Of a stretch of DNA of 64,000 nt, positions 11,201 to 23,081 are shown one piece after another. The stretch spans positions 40,162,199-40,226,198 of the forward strand of contig CM053272.1 in NCBI GenBank assembly GCA_028583415.1, given 5' to 3'. Positions within the stretch are counted from its first letter, which is position 1. Every line of letters starts with the position of its first letter. Below the pieces are notes generated by a model. It did not search any database and was not told where the DNA came from. It saw only the letters and a list, made by a program, of their open reading frames with translations. This DNA is from Protea cynaroides (lineage: Eukaryota; Streptophyta; Magnoliopsida; Proteales; Proteaceae). Both the position numbers and the translations under genes were made by a program.

Positions 11201-14200
11201 TACATGAGTATCTGAATCCATATCCGATTATCATATCCCATATCCAAAATTCCAAATTCAATTGGATATATCTGGACCCCACTCTCGTTCAAGTGATCGG
11301 TTAGTTGGCTACCTGCTCATTTTGTACTCTTATTTTTTTACTCATATATAAGATCCATTATGCTTCATTAGCTTATAGATCTTTTTCCTTTTTAAATATA
11401 ATAGGCCTAGTTTTTATACTCTCTCTCTATATATGTATATAGAGAGAGAGGGGTTCTACACCTTATGAACAATAATGGAGTCCCATAAAGAATACATATA
11501 CTTGCAAATGAAAAGGGCTTTTATATAGTAAGAAGGGAAACAAGAGAGCAGCCAGAATTTTAGAAAAGAAATTAGAAAGGGGAAAATTTGCTTTTATATA
11601 GTGAGAAGGGAAACAAGAGAGCAGCCGGAATTTCAGAAAAGAAATTAAAAAGGGGAAAAGTTTTTGTAAGCGGGGCAGCTCACTTTTCAGCCCTTCAAAG
11701 AAGTTATAGTTCTATCAAAAAAAAAGTAATGGTTGTTTGTGAATGGGTACATGGTGTACCAGGGATGAGGCTCGGAGCCTTCAACTAAAAAATGAAAACA
11801 TACCGGAAGAGAGAAATTTGAACAAGAGTACTGGGCCACCACATATGGGCTGGTTCAACCACGTACTTTCTTAGTATCCCTGCCCAACCGTATCCTAGTA
11901 CCTGTTCCATAGGCTTATATATTAGCATACATATTCAAGAGTAAAGACATTAAGCAAAAATATAAACTAATTTGCTACTTATTACTCTCTTCTGTTTTTT
12001 CTTTTTTTCCATGGAAATTTTATTTTCTATAAATATTTTTAATGTCTTTGTTTTTATTTTACTTCAAAATAAACAGTGAAAATCTTATTTACTGGAAAAT
12101 TTTCATTTTCTATCTTTTTGTTACATAGAAACAAACAGAGACTGAATAGATTTATTGATACATTATCCTTATCAATGGTTAGATTAATGGTGGATTCAAA
12201 TCCTTTTTTTCAAGAGAATCTGGAGGAGAGATGGTGCCTTTATTGGATGGGTGACACCTGGGGCTCGAATTCATTTGAGCCCTCCATCTGAGCAGACATT
12301 GAGCCTATAGGAGGATGTCGGCTCGGATTCACTCGAACTCCAGGAGTCGTCCATCCAATGGGGACTTCACTTCTCCTCCAGATTCTCTTGGAGAAGAGGA
12401 TGTAGATCCGATTAATGGTGGTATATAGACATACTTTTTCCACTGTTTTATTTTTATTTATTTTATATTCTCAATTTAATTCGCCTTCAACATAGTAGGC
12501 ACATCATTTATCACACTCATCCATAATTTGATTCCCAAAGAATGTGTAAATGGAAGCAACTAGATAATTGTCAGCCAAACATCTCTTTCTTAATCTAGAT
12601 CTAGATGGGAAATTAAGAGCCCATTTAATTTATGCAAAAAAATAACAATAATAATTTATATAAAAGATAGTGGAGGAGAACCTACCAACTTGGATTCAGG
12701 ACAACATTCTCTCTCTCTTCAGAATCTTTTTAATAAAAAATAAATAATAGTTAGTAACTTAAATAAAGGAATTGAAAAAAAAAGAGATGACACGCAGCCT
12801 TGGAGCCTGTGTGTAAGAAGGAATGGTGAAACGACCACCTTATCCTCGTGAAAAAAAAAAATCTCTTAGGCCCTTATGTGTGTTCTCTTTGGTCCTACGT
12901 TAGTGTAGAGGCCACAGAGTTTGGAAACGATTCCCTCCCATAAAATAATTACCATTTTCTAGATGGTTAAGAGAATAAATAGTGATTGTGATTAATTACT
13001 GCTCAACTCCTTTGCGAAATAAATTCCCATGTTGGTTCTTCAACTATTGTGGGGTTGTAGCTAACCAAACCCCAAACCATGACTGCAAAGATTCTTTTCA
13101 CACTGTTAGGGAGGAAAACTTGATTTTTTCTTTTTAAAAGATTTTAAGTACGTGCATCGTGCATGTATATGGTTGTATTTTCCACTTGCGGATAAGACAA
13201 ATGGTTACGACAATGCATTATGTATGAAAACCGTCCCTTTTTTTTTAAGGATTCAAATCCTCTCATGCCCCTCATGCTGATATGAGAAAATTCAATGACT
13301 GTCATCTATTGCCCTTGTATACCAATACATCGTATGTGCGCACAGTAAACTACAGCCATTAAATTTTCATGTACCCGCATAAAGGGCATGAGAAGATTTC
13401 TATCTTTTTTTTTAACTGAATATATTTGATTGTTTAATTGAAATTGGCAGCTAGCAAGTTTTTGTTTTTTGTTCTTTCTTTTTTTTTGAGGCATCCAAGC
13501 GCGGAAATGATGGTGGATGTAGTTGACTCTAGACTATAGTTCAGTTCAATATAATTCACAACTCGAAGCAGCATATGATTTTCTCGCTTCGAACAATCAT
13601 TTTGCACGATAAACCTTTCAACCTCAATTGTATCATAAAATATTTAAAAGACATAATGGGGAATATTAAAATTTTATTACGTTAAGGGGAAAAAAAATGC
13701 AAAGTATAGGAAGGAAACGTAATAATCACTAGGAAGAGAGAGAAACGGAACCTGAATATTTCAACAAAAGAAAGAGATAAAGACAGAAGTATAGATCACT
13801 GGTGTGTACATCCTTTTTCCACAGAGAAAAGACCAAAAACAGTTGTATAATCTTCCATAAGAGTTTTCTTCCTGAGTTTTTCGTCACCAGCGGTGAAGAT
13901 GAAGATCATGATGGCGACATGATTAGGTGGGACTCTAGGTACAGTGATGTATGCAATCCCATAATTGCATAGAAGGGAAGAACATTTCTGAATCCTACGG
14001 ATGGGCTTCTTTCACTTTTGGTGAACAAAAAACTTTGGTCGGATTCATCTATCTGTTTCTAGCTGGATAATCTTGGGAGTTTAGTCTAATAGATATAATC
14101 ATTATACACTTGAGATTTCTTTCATCAATCAGTTCAAATTTTTTATATGAAAATTTTACTCCACAGTTAACCAAATAGTTTTCTAAGTCCCTTATAAGCT

Positions 14201-14918
14201 TAAAAATCCATCTACTTATTAGTTTAAATTTCCAAGATGAAAACTTAAAATTTTACAGTCAAGACTTAATCAGTTGGAAGAAAACCCAATCATCATGATT
14301 CATGACACACTAACTATTGAGAAATAAGAATAACAGGAGGACAAACAAGAAAGCAAGAAGTTTTTTAAGTTTAAGAAATCAAAGAGACAGACGGACCTGG
14401 GTAGTGATAATAAGTAACCAGCCAGCAACGAAGGAAATGTGCCTATGATAGAAAGCTTTGATAATGTCAACGATGCCGACAGCGTAAGCAGGTCCGTTGC
14501 CAAAGGCGCAGCCGGCACTAGCGAAGATGGTGACGAGCACATGCTCTTTCATGTTGAATGGCCCAGGATTCAAAGAGAACTGTCTGGACCCACACCCAGG
14601 CAGACGGAACTTGGTGTGGGGAAGTACAGATGCCATAAATTTTCCGACGGGAAGACTGGCAATCTGAACTGTAATCTGGGTTATGACGAGTGGTTGGGTC
14701 CTGTATGAGAAAAACTGGTTTAGGAACGACAGCAGACAACATGACACCAGTCCTAGTGTCCACATGCGGAAGGTCCATACAGGAAGAGTTGGGTCGTCAG
14801 TGTTAAGCACTGTCAGCCGAACCTGTTCAATCGGCGACAACTCATCCTCGTCTATCTTCTCTTCTTCCTTGTTGTTTGTCGTCCCCATCGCTGTATCTAT
14901 TTCGAAAGCACTTCCCAT
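8264..14918 (-). CDS. Oligopeptide transporter gene B (OPT1/OPT5-like), apparently intact, six exons
   Basis: Exons: 14397-14918, 11804-11901, 10436-11002, 10096-10348, 8982-9164 and 8264-8881, totalling 2241 nt or 746 residues plus TGA. Splice sites are GT-AG and the phase is preserved throughout. Exon 3 is 3 nt longer than in C and D (one extra residue after the HEKED segment). The last exon reads one codon further (…PVYS, then TGA) where C and D stop after PVY. NPGPFN lies at about residue 117 and KIPPR at 531-535. Intron 1 is 2.5 kb and contains a 218-bp foldback MITE; intron 4 contains a TRIM. The promoter is interrupted by a 779-bp hAT-like element 198 bp upstream of the ATG, so expression may differ from C and D. 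Coding integrity is clear by reading; transcription is not shown. The role is as for other OPT carriers. Confidence 0.92.
9344..9826 (-). mobile_element. TRIM element in intron 4 of OPT gene B
   Basis: LTRs at about 9344-9462 and 9721-9826, minus orientation. The PBS, minus-strand TGGTATCAGAGC, lies at 9709-9720 next to the LTR ending CTTGACA. The 258-bp interior repeats the phrase GGTGACAT and GTCCCT several times and codes for nothing. It belongs to the same family as the TRIM at 49831. Confidence 0.85.
11517..11662 (+). repeat. 73-bp tandem duplication in intron 2 of OPT gene B
   Basis: GCTTTTATATAGT(A/G)AGAAGG, GAAACAAGAGAGCAGCC and AAAGAAATTA(G/A)AAAGGGGA occur twice back to back with about four changes. 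Just upstream, CTCTCTCTATATATGTATATAGAGAGAG is a short perfect-armed hairpin. Confidence 0.8.
12192..12409. mobile_element. Foldback MITE F1 in intron 1 of OPT gene B
   Basis: A 218-bp element, nearly palindromic over its whole length. The ends are GGATTCAAATCC and, in reverse complement, GGATCTACATCC, with an inner AAGAGAATCTGGAGGAGA on both arms and a GTCGGCTCGGATTCA core. The 10-bp target duplication GATTAATGGT is perfect (12182-12191, 12410-12419). The allelic empty site is visible in pseudogene A near 6060-6075. The target length suits Mutator-type transposition. Confidence 0.87.
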
Positions 14919-14985
14919 GGTGATGCAAACTGAATCTCAAGAAAGAAAGACAGAGAGACAAATGTTATTTGTACTGAATCTCTTA

Positions 14986-15004
14986 ATTTATAGGGTATTT
15001 ATAA
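14986..15004 (-). promoter_or_regulatory. TATA boxes of OPT gene B
   Basis: Two overlapping candidates on the minus strand, TATAAATA (14997-15004) and TATAAATT (14986-14993), 70-85 bp upstream of the ATG. Both lie between the ATG and the hAT-like insertion. Confidence 0.6.
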
Positions 15005-15115
15005 GAAACGGAGTTCTCTCATAGTGATATTTCAAGAACATTTCAGTGGCCTTCTGAAATCAAAACCAGAAAATGACAAGAGGATGGCCCAATGTAAAAA
15101 AACTCATGTTCGGAT

Positions 15116-15894
15116 CAGAGTTAGTTAAAACGGGAACGGTAAAAAACCAAAACGAGACGGAATGAGTTTTAAACGGAACAAAACAAAAACGGTACACTAA
15201 AAAAACGGTCAAACATTTCGAGAACGGCAAAAAAACAAAAACGGACAGTACGAGTTTTATACGGATCAGATATAATACAATACGATAAAAAAAACAATAA
15301 TATACTCCCATAAATTGAAGAATTACATTAATGAAACATGTAAATATATTGGAAAATCACACCTAAATCAATAGAAACAGATGAAATTTATGAAGTATTT
15401 GGCCATAAAATGGTAACAATTATCATCTTCAGTTAAGTAGTTAATTGATGTTTTAAGTTTGTCCAAGACTCTAAACATGAATCCATATGGAGAGAGAGAG
15501 AGGAAGAGAGATCAATGGTGGCTTACAAGTTATAATATACAATTGTTATGACCCATAACCCACACCCCACCCTAACAAGTAATAAAGTAATGAGTTTATA
15601 AACAATTACAAGGAAGTGGCAGCCTTTAATCCCACATCGGTTACATGTAGAAAACAATAAGAATATTAAACGATATGGGATTAATCGATTCATTATTTAT
15701 TAAAGATGCAGGTTAAAATACATTAAAATATAGATACGATACGGTATATGTTTTAAACGGGTTTTATACGGCAAGACTTGAAATATGCAATATTTTAAAA
15801 TATTTTTAAAACCAAGATGATAATACATGTATTAAATGGTTAAATACAATACGATAATACAATACGCGTTTAAAACGGATTTTAAGTAATAGAG
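15116..15894. mobile_element. hAT-like MITE in the promoter of OPT gene B
   Basis: A 779-bp insertion full of ACGG and AAACGG words, non-coding. The flanks GTTCGGAT (15108-15115) and GTTCAGAT (15895-15902) form an 8-bp target duplication with one change. The uninterrupted site is GTTCAAAT in pseudogene A (6615-6622) and GTTCAGAT upstream of gene D (61392-61399). The left end CAGAGTTAGTTAAAACGG and the right end (reverse complement CTCTATTACTTAAAATCCG) share TTA(G/C)TTAAAA. TSD length and end sequence fit the hAT superfamily. Confidence 0.82.
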
Positions 15895-15902
15895 GTTCAG
15901 AT

Positions 15903-17126
15903 TGGTTATTGGACACCACGATGGTATAATTAACTGGCAAGTTGGTTGAATCTCAGTTCTCTCAAGGGGTTTTTCTCTTTATATTTGTATTATATATTTT
16001 TGTATTGAATCAGCCAATTTGTAATTGAGTTGACTCTGATTATAATTTAATAAAAAAACCAGTTCGATAGATTATTAGGAATCCAGCCATGAGTAATTAA
16101 TTGACAGTTGCGTACAATTATTATCGCAAGTGGATCTTCAAAACTGCTAAAGATTTGTTTCTAGAAATAAAAAAATAAAAAAAAAAAGTGGTAGGAAGAA
16201 GATAATTCTCTGACAGACGAGGTTGGCAAGCATGTGCCTGTCCATAGCCGTAGGCGGCAATGTAAGGGACAAAGAGGATCCCAGTCATTTAAAATGGATC
16301 TATATGTATCTCAATGCATTTTAAGTGGATTAAAATATATATCGATTCACTTTGAATAGATGAGATTCTCACAATACAAGTATCTCACTATAGAATATTT
16401 TTTTTCCAAAAAGAAAAAGAGATAGAGAGTCAAAACAAGAGAGCTGGTATAGGATGTCCGCTTATCTCCCACTATGCTGTTCAGTGAATCTATTTATAAA
16501 TTTTTATTATTTTTACTTAAATCCTTAACTTCCATATTAATTCTCAATACTAACTAGGGGAGACCTTGGAATAATTGTAGGGGTGGCAATGGAACAGTCG
16601 TGTCAAATTTGTGTTCGGGTCAAATGCATCTGAACCTGAAAACGATTCAAAGATCAAGTCATTCAATTCTGAACAAATTTAGTATTGTTGATATGGTTGA
16701 AATGATTATAATAAGATAAAGGAATAGTAAAACCTAAAAGATTAAATGTGAAATAAATAAATTAAAGTAAATTTAGGTTTCCCCCGATATGTGATAAATT
16801 GAGAGCAAATCACTTGAGATGATATGGACATGTAATGAAGGTATTTAAACGACCTAATATGGAGATGTAAATTGATCCAAATCAAATGAAGTAAAATAAT
16901 CAAGATAAGTTTAAAATGACTATAGAAGAAGTTAGGAGGAAAACCATGTATATCTTTGGAGTAGAATCAAGTATGGGTTTTGAATATAACAGGTTGAAGA
17001 AAAAAGATTCATGTGAACAGACTCTATGAAGTTACTATGAAGTTACGATAAAAATAAATTGAGTTGAATATTTTATCCTCATAAGAACACACATTATCTT
17101 TTCCAAGTTGACACAATTCAAATAAA

Positions 17127-17209
<83 letters not shown>

Positions 17210-18275
17210 GATTAAATAAAATCACGCAACATTTCATTAAATATACAAAACCTCAACCCGAAAACAAAACTATTGGGTCATGTTCATGTCAAGTTATGTC
17301 ACTTTAGTTGGGTGGCAAGGTGACCCCTTAGGTAAATTTTCCCATTGACTTGGGTGAACTTATAAATTGACTTCAATTTATCCTAAATGTGAAATATGTT
17401 AAAGTTCACTCAAAGTTGAACCATGTGATGGAATCATAGTTAGTAAATCGAGAATTTTTCAGAAGGAAAATAAATTAAAATGATTCATTTTCATAATTTA
17501 AGAATTTGGTTAGAAAAAAAATCTAAAATATAGTTTGTATTTAAGTAGATTTGCCTAAAAAAAAGCTAGGCAAAAAATTCAAATGTTTATTTTTAATATT
17601 TATTACACATATATATCTCCTAACTACCCATTTTTCCCTCGTTAATTTTAATGTTTCTGTGTACTAGATTTCCATACATTGTCTATTTTAAAAGAGGCAC
17701 AAGATGACACAACTGAATCCACCCCATAAAGATTGAAGTCATAGTATTCTTGTTTATTTCAATGTTTTGTTATTTAATTATTGATTATTTTATTATTTCT
17801 ATTTTCTTTTCAATGTTCGAGACCAACCTTTTTATTATTATTACTTTGTGTTCTAAGCCATTACCAGTAAGGAGGATCAACATACTCTAACCACTCTCCC
17901 ACAAAAAAATAAAAATAAATAAAAACCCAATCAATTTTATATATATAATTTGATTTTTAATATATAAATAATAGTGGCATGGGATATGAGATAAAATCAT
18001 AAAAGTAAAAAAAAAATGAACGTGTTAAAGAGAGAGAAGAGAATAATAAAAGCTGGATATTAAAAGGTCACTGAATCTGTTTTGGAATGTGATTTTTCCA
18101 ACTAGCAGGCTTGCCATTTGCATTTATATATCTCATTGGGAACCAAGCTATCGATTAGAGAATGATAGAAATAGATAAGACATTAATTATTTTTTGAAAT
18201 AAACCATACATACCTGCACTCAAGTCCGTCTCCTACAAAGTCCAAAAAGTTGGGAACACCCAGTTTGAAAACGTA
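15903..18275. other. Upstream flank of OPT gene B; no gene
   Basis: Homologous to 6623-8160 up to about 17640 (shared GGTATAATTAACTGGCAAGTT-like and TTCAATTCTGAACAAATTTA stretches), with an (AT)n tract. From 17640 to 18275 the sequence is AT-rich and unassigned. Confidence 0.6.
17127..17204. repeat. (AT)n microsatellite
   Basis: About 78 bp of nearly pure AT in the upstream flank of gene B. Shorter (TA)n tracts lie at 32348-32371 and 63171-63191. Confidence 0.95.
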
Positions 18276-18291
18276 AGTAATCCTCTACATG

Positions 18292-18603
18292 GTCATTGAA
18301 GGTGAGGCTCTTGCCATAAGAGAGGCCTTAATCGATGCTTTAAAGTCTGGTTTCTATCATCTGCTGGTCAGGTCGGATTGCAAAAAGATTATTGATATCT
18401 TGAAATCTAATAGAGTGGAAGTTTGTAGCTCTGTATTATCTGTTGTGGGTGACATTCTTCCTTGCTAGGAGGGCCACTATCATTTCGAAATCAGTGTTTT
18501 GGCCTTTATCTGATCCTTGGATTGAGGAATTGATTTTTCCAAATCCTTTGGTTGTATCCCCTTTTTCTCTTCAATAGATTTTGCTTTTACCGAAAAAAAA
18601 GAG
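18292..18603 (+). mobile_element. 5'-truncated L1-type LINE tail with RNase H fragment
   Basis: Flanked by a 16-bp target duplication AGTAATCCTCTACATG (18276-18291) and AGTAATCCTCTAAATG (18604-18619). The frame at 18292-18468 reads VIEGEALAIREALIDALKSG and VRSDCKKIIDILKSN, the end of the RNase H-like domain of plant LINEs, then stops. An A-rich tail TTTTACCGAAAAAAAA closes the element. It is 312 bp long: a classic dead-on-arrival copy. Confidence 0.88.
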
Positions 18604-18619
18604 AGTAATCCTCTAAATG

Positions 18620-20292
18620 TAAATATTTTTTGTAGAATCTAAATTATTCAGTATAATTGGGATTTGATAAAATTAATCATGATATTTATAACTAAACCAA
18701 AAGGACGTGATCTTTTCTGATTAATTAGATATAGCTCAGAGTTAGACAAATTATTTGTATTATTCACTTCGATCTAATAATACGGCAATTTGAACAACTA
18801 AGCGATTTAAACAACCATGGACTAAACACCACAAAGAAACCATATTTGTTTTACCGGATGTCACCCTCAAGCATGTACAACAGGTAGCTCAAAATTGAGA
18901 ATAAGTGTCTTCCAAAATGAAGAAAAAGAAAGGGGGAAAATTTTACCAAATCCCACTGAATTTTCCTTTTAAATCACACAATCCCAAATTTTGTTCATAA
19001 TGTCAACCACCCCCCTTCAATTGTTAATTATATATCACATAGCTCCTGATTTAACAGATCTGTCAATTAAGTGATGATGGGGTAAAATTAAAAATTACAT
19101 AATGGCAAAGATACCCTTAAATAATATGAATTTACTATTTTACCCCTAAATTTACCATCTCTTTTCCTTCAAAAATCGGTAAAAGGGTGAATGAAAACTT
19201 ACTGTTTCATCTTTCATATGTCGCCGGTTTGGAACATGGAACGCCAAGGTTTAGAAAACTGTATCTTTTTAATCAGTAGATTCCGTGAAGTGTAGTACAA
19301 ACTCATGAGTTTTGATTCAGGAGTTTGGGTCTTCAAGTTTTAGCAGGAGCTCGTCATGAGAATTTTTCTTTCTAGGGCGGAGCAGGAGCAGATTAGCAGT
19401 GTAAAGGAATTTTTACAGATCCCTCACCTTCGTCCTTCTCTCTCTCTCTCTCTCTCTTTCTTAACCTTCGTCCTCCTCTCGCTCTCTCTGCCTTTTCGAA
19501 TACAGGTATTTCCTACATCCGTACAAATGTTGCTTTAAACTCGACAGTTTCAACGAGGTAGAAAAAAGAGCAGAGAGGCTCGTGAAGTGGTATTAAAGAG
19601 GATTGCTTCATCCTCAAGCTATGTGCAGAGTCTGTGAGGATGAAGAGTGGTTTGGGATTTCCAGCAAGTGATTTGCGATTTCCAGAAAGCGAGGAGCGAA
19701 GGGCAGGCGGAGAGAGTTGCCGGAGAGGATTGCTACATCCTCAAGTTCTGGAACAAATTTTCCAGTTGTTAGTGTGGGAAGAAATTTTTATGGCTTACAA
19801 GAATTTACTGCTCTGTTTCAATGGGTTTGGGAAAAAAAAGTTTCATCAGTGGTTTGGGTTTCAGTGATATTAGAAAACTCAAATCGGTTTGGATTGCAGA
19901 ATTAGAAGAAAGTAGAAGTTAAGGGATGGAGCACAGAATTAGAGTGTCGAATCGATTTTTTTTTTCTTCAAATCCATTGAAACAGCATTTTCCAAACTCA
20001 CAATGAAATCGGTTTCAGCGGGGAAAAATGACATCACAATGAAATCAGTTTCAGCGATATTAGAAAACTCATGTTGTGAAGTCATCTTTCATGTTCTAAA
20101 TTTTTAAATTTTTTTTTTTGGGGGGGTTCCAGTGATGCCGAATACCTATGAACTGAGTTGCGGGGAAAAGACTGTTTGTTGCTTTCACGGAGGTATGGGG
20201 AAGAAGAAGAACAACGGGATGATTACGATGAATCAAATTTGGAGGTTACCAATTCCAGTATGTAGTGTACTGTGTGACGTGGAATTTTCAAG
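18620..20292. other. Unassigned intergenic DNA
   Basis: It contains AT-rich text with ACCCC(T/A) and TTACCC words near 18950-19160 that resemble MULE ends, though no partner end was found. A CT microsatellite lies at 19438-19460, and short open frames of 60-77 codons without recognisable products occur at 19634-20365. Confidence 0.4.
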
Positions 20293-20384
20293 TTATCTAA
20301 ACCTGAGAAGATCATCACTGATACTGACCCTGGAATTGCCAACCCCTGCCCTTGCAAGGTGGTGAGGCAGATCGTTGGATGAAA
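20293..20384 (+). repeat. 92-bp perfect direct repeat, left copy
   Basis: Identical to 22489-22580 over 92 bp, from TTATCTAAACCTGAGAAG to TCGTTGGATGAAA. The 2.1 kb between them do not resemble either flank. The left frame PEKIITDTDPGI recalls the N-terminal motif of nucleoside hydrolases, but the following Asp-Asp is absent. Confidence 0.85.
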
Positions 20385-20956
20385 AATCAACTCATCTTAC
20401 GTCCATTGGGTTTATGGGTCCGAGGATCTAACTTTGCGATTCGGGTGAGGAAGTGAAAGTCAAGTGAATCATCTATAATATTCCAATGAGTTACCTCTGA
20501 GAGATTCCATATCTCGGAGCTTATTAGTGATGGCTAATGGCTCTAACCCGTATTTCCACACACCATTATTCCTCACACACCATTATCATCCTAAACCATC
20601 AAAACTAGTACGAGACAACCTTGAGAATACAACATCTCTCCACCCTATTTTAAAGATCAAAATTTCTTTGGATTTTACTCCGAACATCTATTTCCAATGT
20701 TCCTTATTTCAATTTTATTTTACTGATCTTAGGGATTGAATATTCCTAAAGATCAAAATAGAATCTCGGCCCGAGTACTAGGTTAAGCATTCCTAGACTA
20801 GCTTTCACTTTTCCATGCCAATGGTCATAGGCCCGCCATAACAGGCATCATGAGGTGTTTGATCATTATATGTTCTCTAATATGTGTGACATAATGCAAA
20901 CATACACACAAGATAATTTAAACTTACAAAATATATGCAAGTCCATTTCCTTTGAA

Positions 20957-21195
20957 GAGTCAACCGAAACTACACCCTCATCCTTTTGGGACAAGGCGCC
21001 TTTGGTCCTCTTACTATACGTGTAGAGTCAGCCGAAACTACACCCTTATCCTTTGGGACAAGCGCCCTTGGTCCTCTTCTTATACGTGTGAGTCCACCGA
21101 AACTACACCCTTATCCTTTGGGACAAGAGCGCCTTTGGTCCTCTTACTATGGTCATGCGTTACACCCTTATCCTTTGCGAGAAGGCGCCTTTGGA
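20957..21195 (+). repeat. Tandem repeat, about 65-bp unit, 3.6 copies
   Basis: The units start AGTC(A/G/C)(A/G/C)CCGAAACTACACC and contain CCTTTGGGACAAG and GCGCCTTTGGTCCTCTTA. Unit lengths run from 63 to 69 bp and the last is partial. It lies within the 2.1-kb segment between the 92-bp repeats, which resembles non-coding LTR sequence. Confidence 0.7.
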
Positions 21196-21929
21196 TAATG
21201 ACTCTCAAGGGAAATGATCCACCACCTTTGGGTGTATGAAACTCCTAAAGTCAAGATCCTTCATCCATGTGCATGAGTTTACATGATCTTTGACTTGCCA
21301 CGCCTTACCTTTTAGGTGGACAATGCTGCCTCTTCTTTGCTTCCTACAAAAGTGAAAATCTTGATAATGTCACATTTAAGCGAGCACTATCCTTCTTTCT
21401 TTGTGTCTATAAATGCATAATTTGGATTTGAGCATATCATGATGGACGGGCTTGCCACTTTAGTGGTCCCACCTAATTCTTACACAATATGTACAAATCA
21501 TAATTTGAATAAGCGGGACAATGCCACTCTTAGGTGAATCTTGTCATTCATTCAAGCATTTACAAACATAGTCGCTTGAATTTGAATACATCATGACAAA
21601 ACAAGGTATACCACTTTGGTGGAATCTACCAGGATTCTACCATGTTATGAACAAATCCCAAATTGCGGCTCTAGTGGGATATATATAACCATGAATGTTT
21701 CCAAAATCAACTTTATAAGTCTAAACATTCAAATAAACATGCACTTTAGCTCAACAATCATTATGATACAAGAATATTGAGGGAAAACCTGAAATGCTCA
21801 TATCGAGCTTCAAAGAGCATTTATTTGGAATACTACTATTCTCAATGTATCAAAATGTAATAATATCTATTCTAGATTGAAGAACCATTGAAAACAAGAA
21901 AAAAAATCCAAAAACGGAAAAGGGAAAAA

Positions 21930-22420
21930 AAAAAAAAAAAAAAAAAAAAGAAACCGCAAAAAAAAAAGGGGCCGTGCGTTCCCCAAATTTTATTTTGTTT
22001 TTTTAAATTTTAATAAAAAATGGATGAAAAAAGATATGGTGGGGGGGGGTGGGGGAATGCTTTTGTCCAACTCGGGCCTGTGGGTCAAGTGGGGGGGAGT
22101 GGGGCCGCGGGGAAAGGGGGATAGTTGAAGGAAGTTCCAGATGGGGACAAAGGTCCGCGGGGTAAAAATTTAATAAAACAGTTTAGGGGGGTTTCCCCCC
22201 TCCCCCGGGGCCGGGGGGGGTTCTTTTCTGATCCAGGAAAAAGGGATGGTTTTTTTTTTTATATATTTTTGTTGATTTAATTTTTTATATTTATTTTAGA
22301 AATTTTAATAAGTTTTTTAAATTAATATCTAAATTCTTCTTTTTTGGGAATTTGGTGTCTTTTTAATTTTTTTTTTTTGGTTTTTATTTTTTATTTAATA
22401 TTAAATTTAAATCCAATTAC

Positions 22421-22453
<33 letters not shown>

Positions 22454-22480
22454 AAAAAACATATTTTTAAAAAATTAAAT
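21930..22480. other. Homopolymer-rich, low-quality-looking sequence
   Basis: Alternating long runs of A, G, C and T, for example a 20-bp or longer A run, (G)9-11 runs, CCCCCCTCCCCCGGGGCCGG, and more A runs. Composition changes abruptly at both borders. No plant repeat known to me looks like this. A consensus error at a hard-to-sequence locus is likely. Confidence 0.6.
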
Positions 22481-22488
22481 TATTAAAT

Positions 22489-22580
22489 TTATCTAAACCT
22501 GAGAAGATCATCACTGATACTGACCCTGGAATTGCCAACCCCTGCCCTTGCAAGGTGGTGAGGCAGATCGTTGGATGAAA
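22489..22580 (+). repeat. 92-bp perfect direct repeat, right copy
   Basis: Same 92 bp as 20293-20384. No divergence in a genome region where other repeats differ by 10% implies a very recent event or an assembly duplication. Confidence 0.85.
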
Positions 22581-23081
22581 CCCGAGAAGATCACCATTAG
22601 AGCCGTGGTTTATTGCTTCAAGCAGTTAAGAAGGGTGCAAGATCATTGTTCATCCGGCCAGAACAACCAATGCCGTCTGTCGCCGGCGAATAGGAGAGTA
22701 AGGGGATGAAGAGAGTTTGAGTCAACGAACTTGACCCGAGTTCGGCTATAGCGTAAATGACTCGGTTTATTTATTTTATTTACGTTTCTTAATTAGGAGT
22801 TTTTTATTATTTGAATAGTTCATTTGTATGTACTTGTACCTTCCATTGAGAATTCATCAATATCCATATCCAGTGGATCTCATACTTTAAAGATGAGTCC
22901 CACATCACATCAATAGTGATGAGATTCTATGGAAAGTATATGTACATACGGGTGATCCAAAATCATCTATTACAAATTTTTGTTGTTTTTTATTTTGTTG
23001 AATTCAGTTGATTTGTTTAAAGTACCAAAAGTAAATATGAACATAAATCAAGAAATATTATTAATGCGGGATAACTAGAGT

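Noticed and set aside
18630..20290. A possible Pack-MULE spanning 18930 to about 22800
   Set aside because: MULE-like AT-rich text is present on the left, but no matching inverted end was found on the right.
20957..21195. Regularly spaced repeats that could suggest an array-type locus such as CRISPR
   Set aside because: The units are contiguous and vary in length, with no unique spacers, and the host is a plant nuclear genome.
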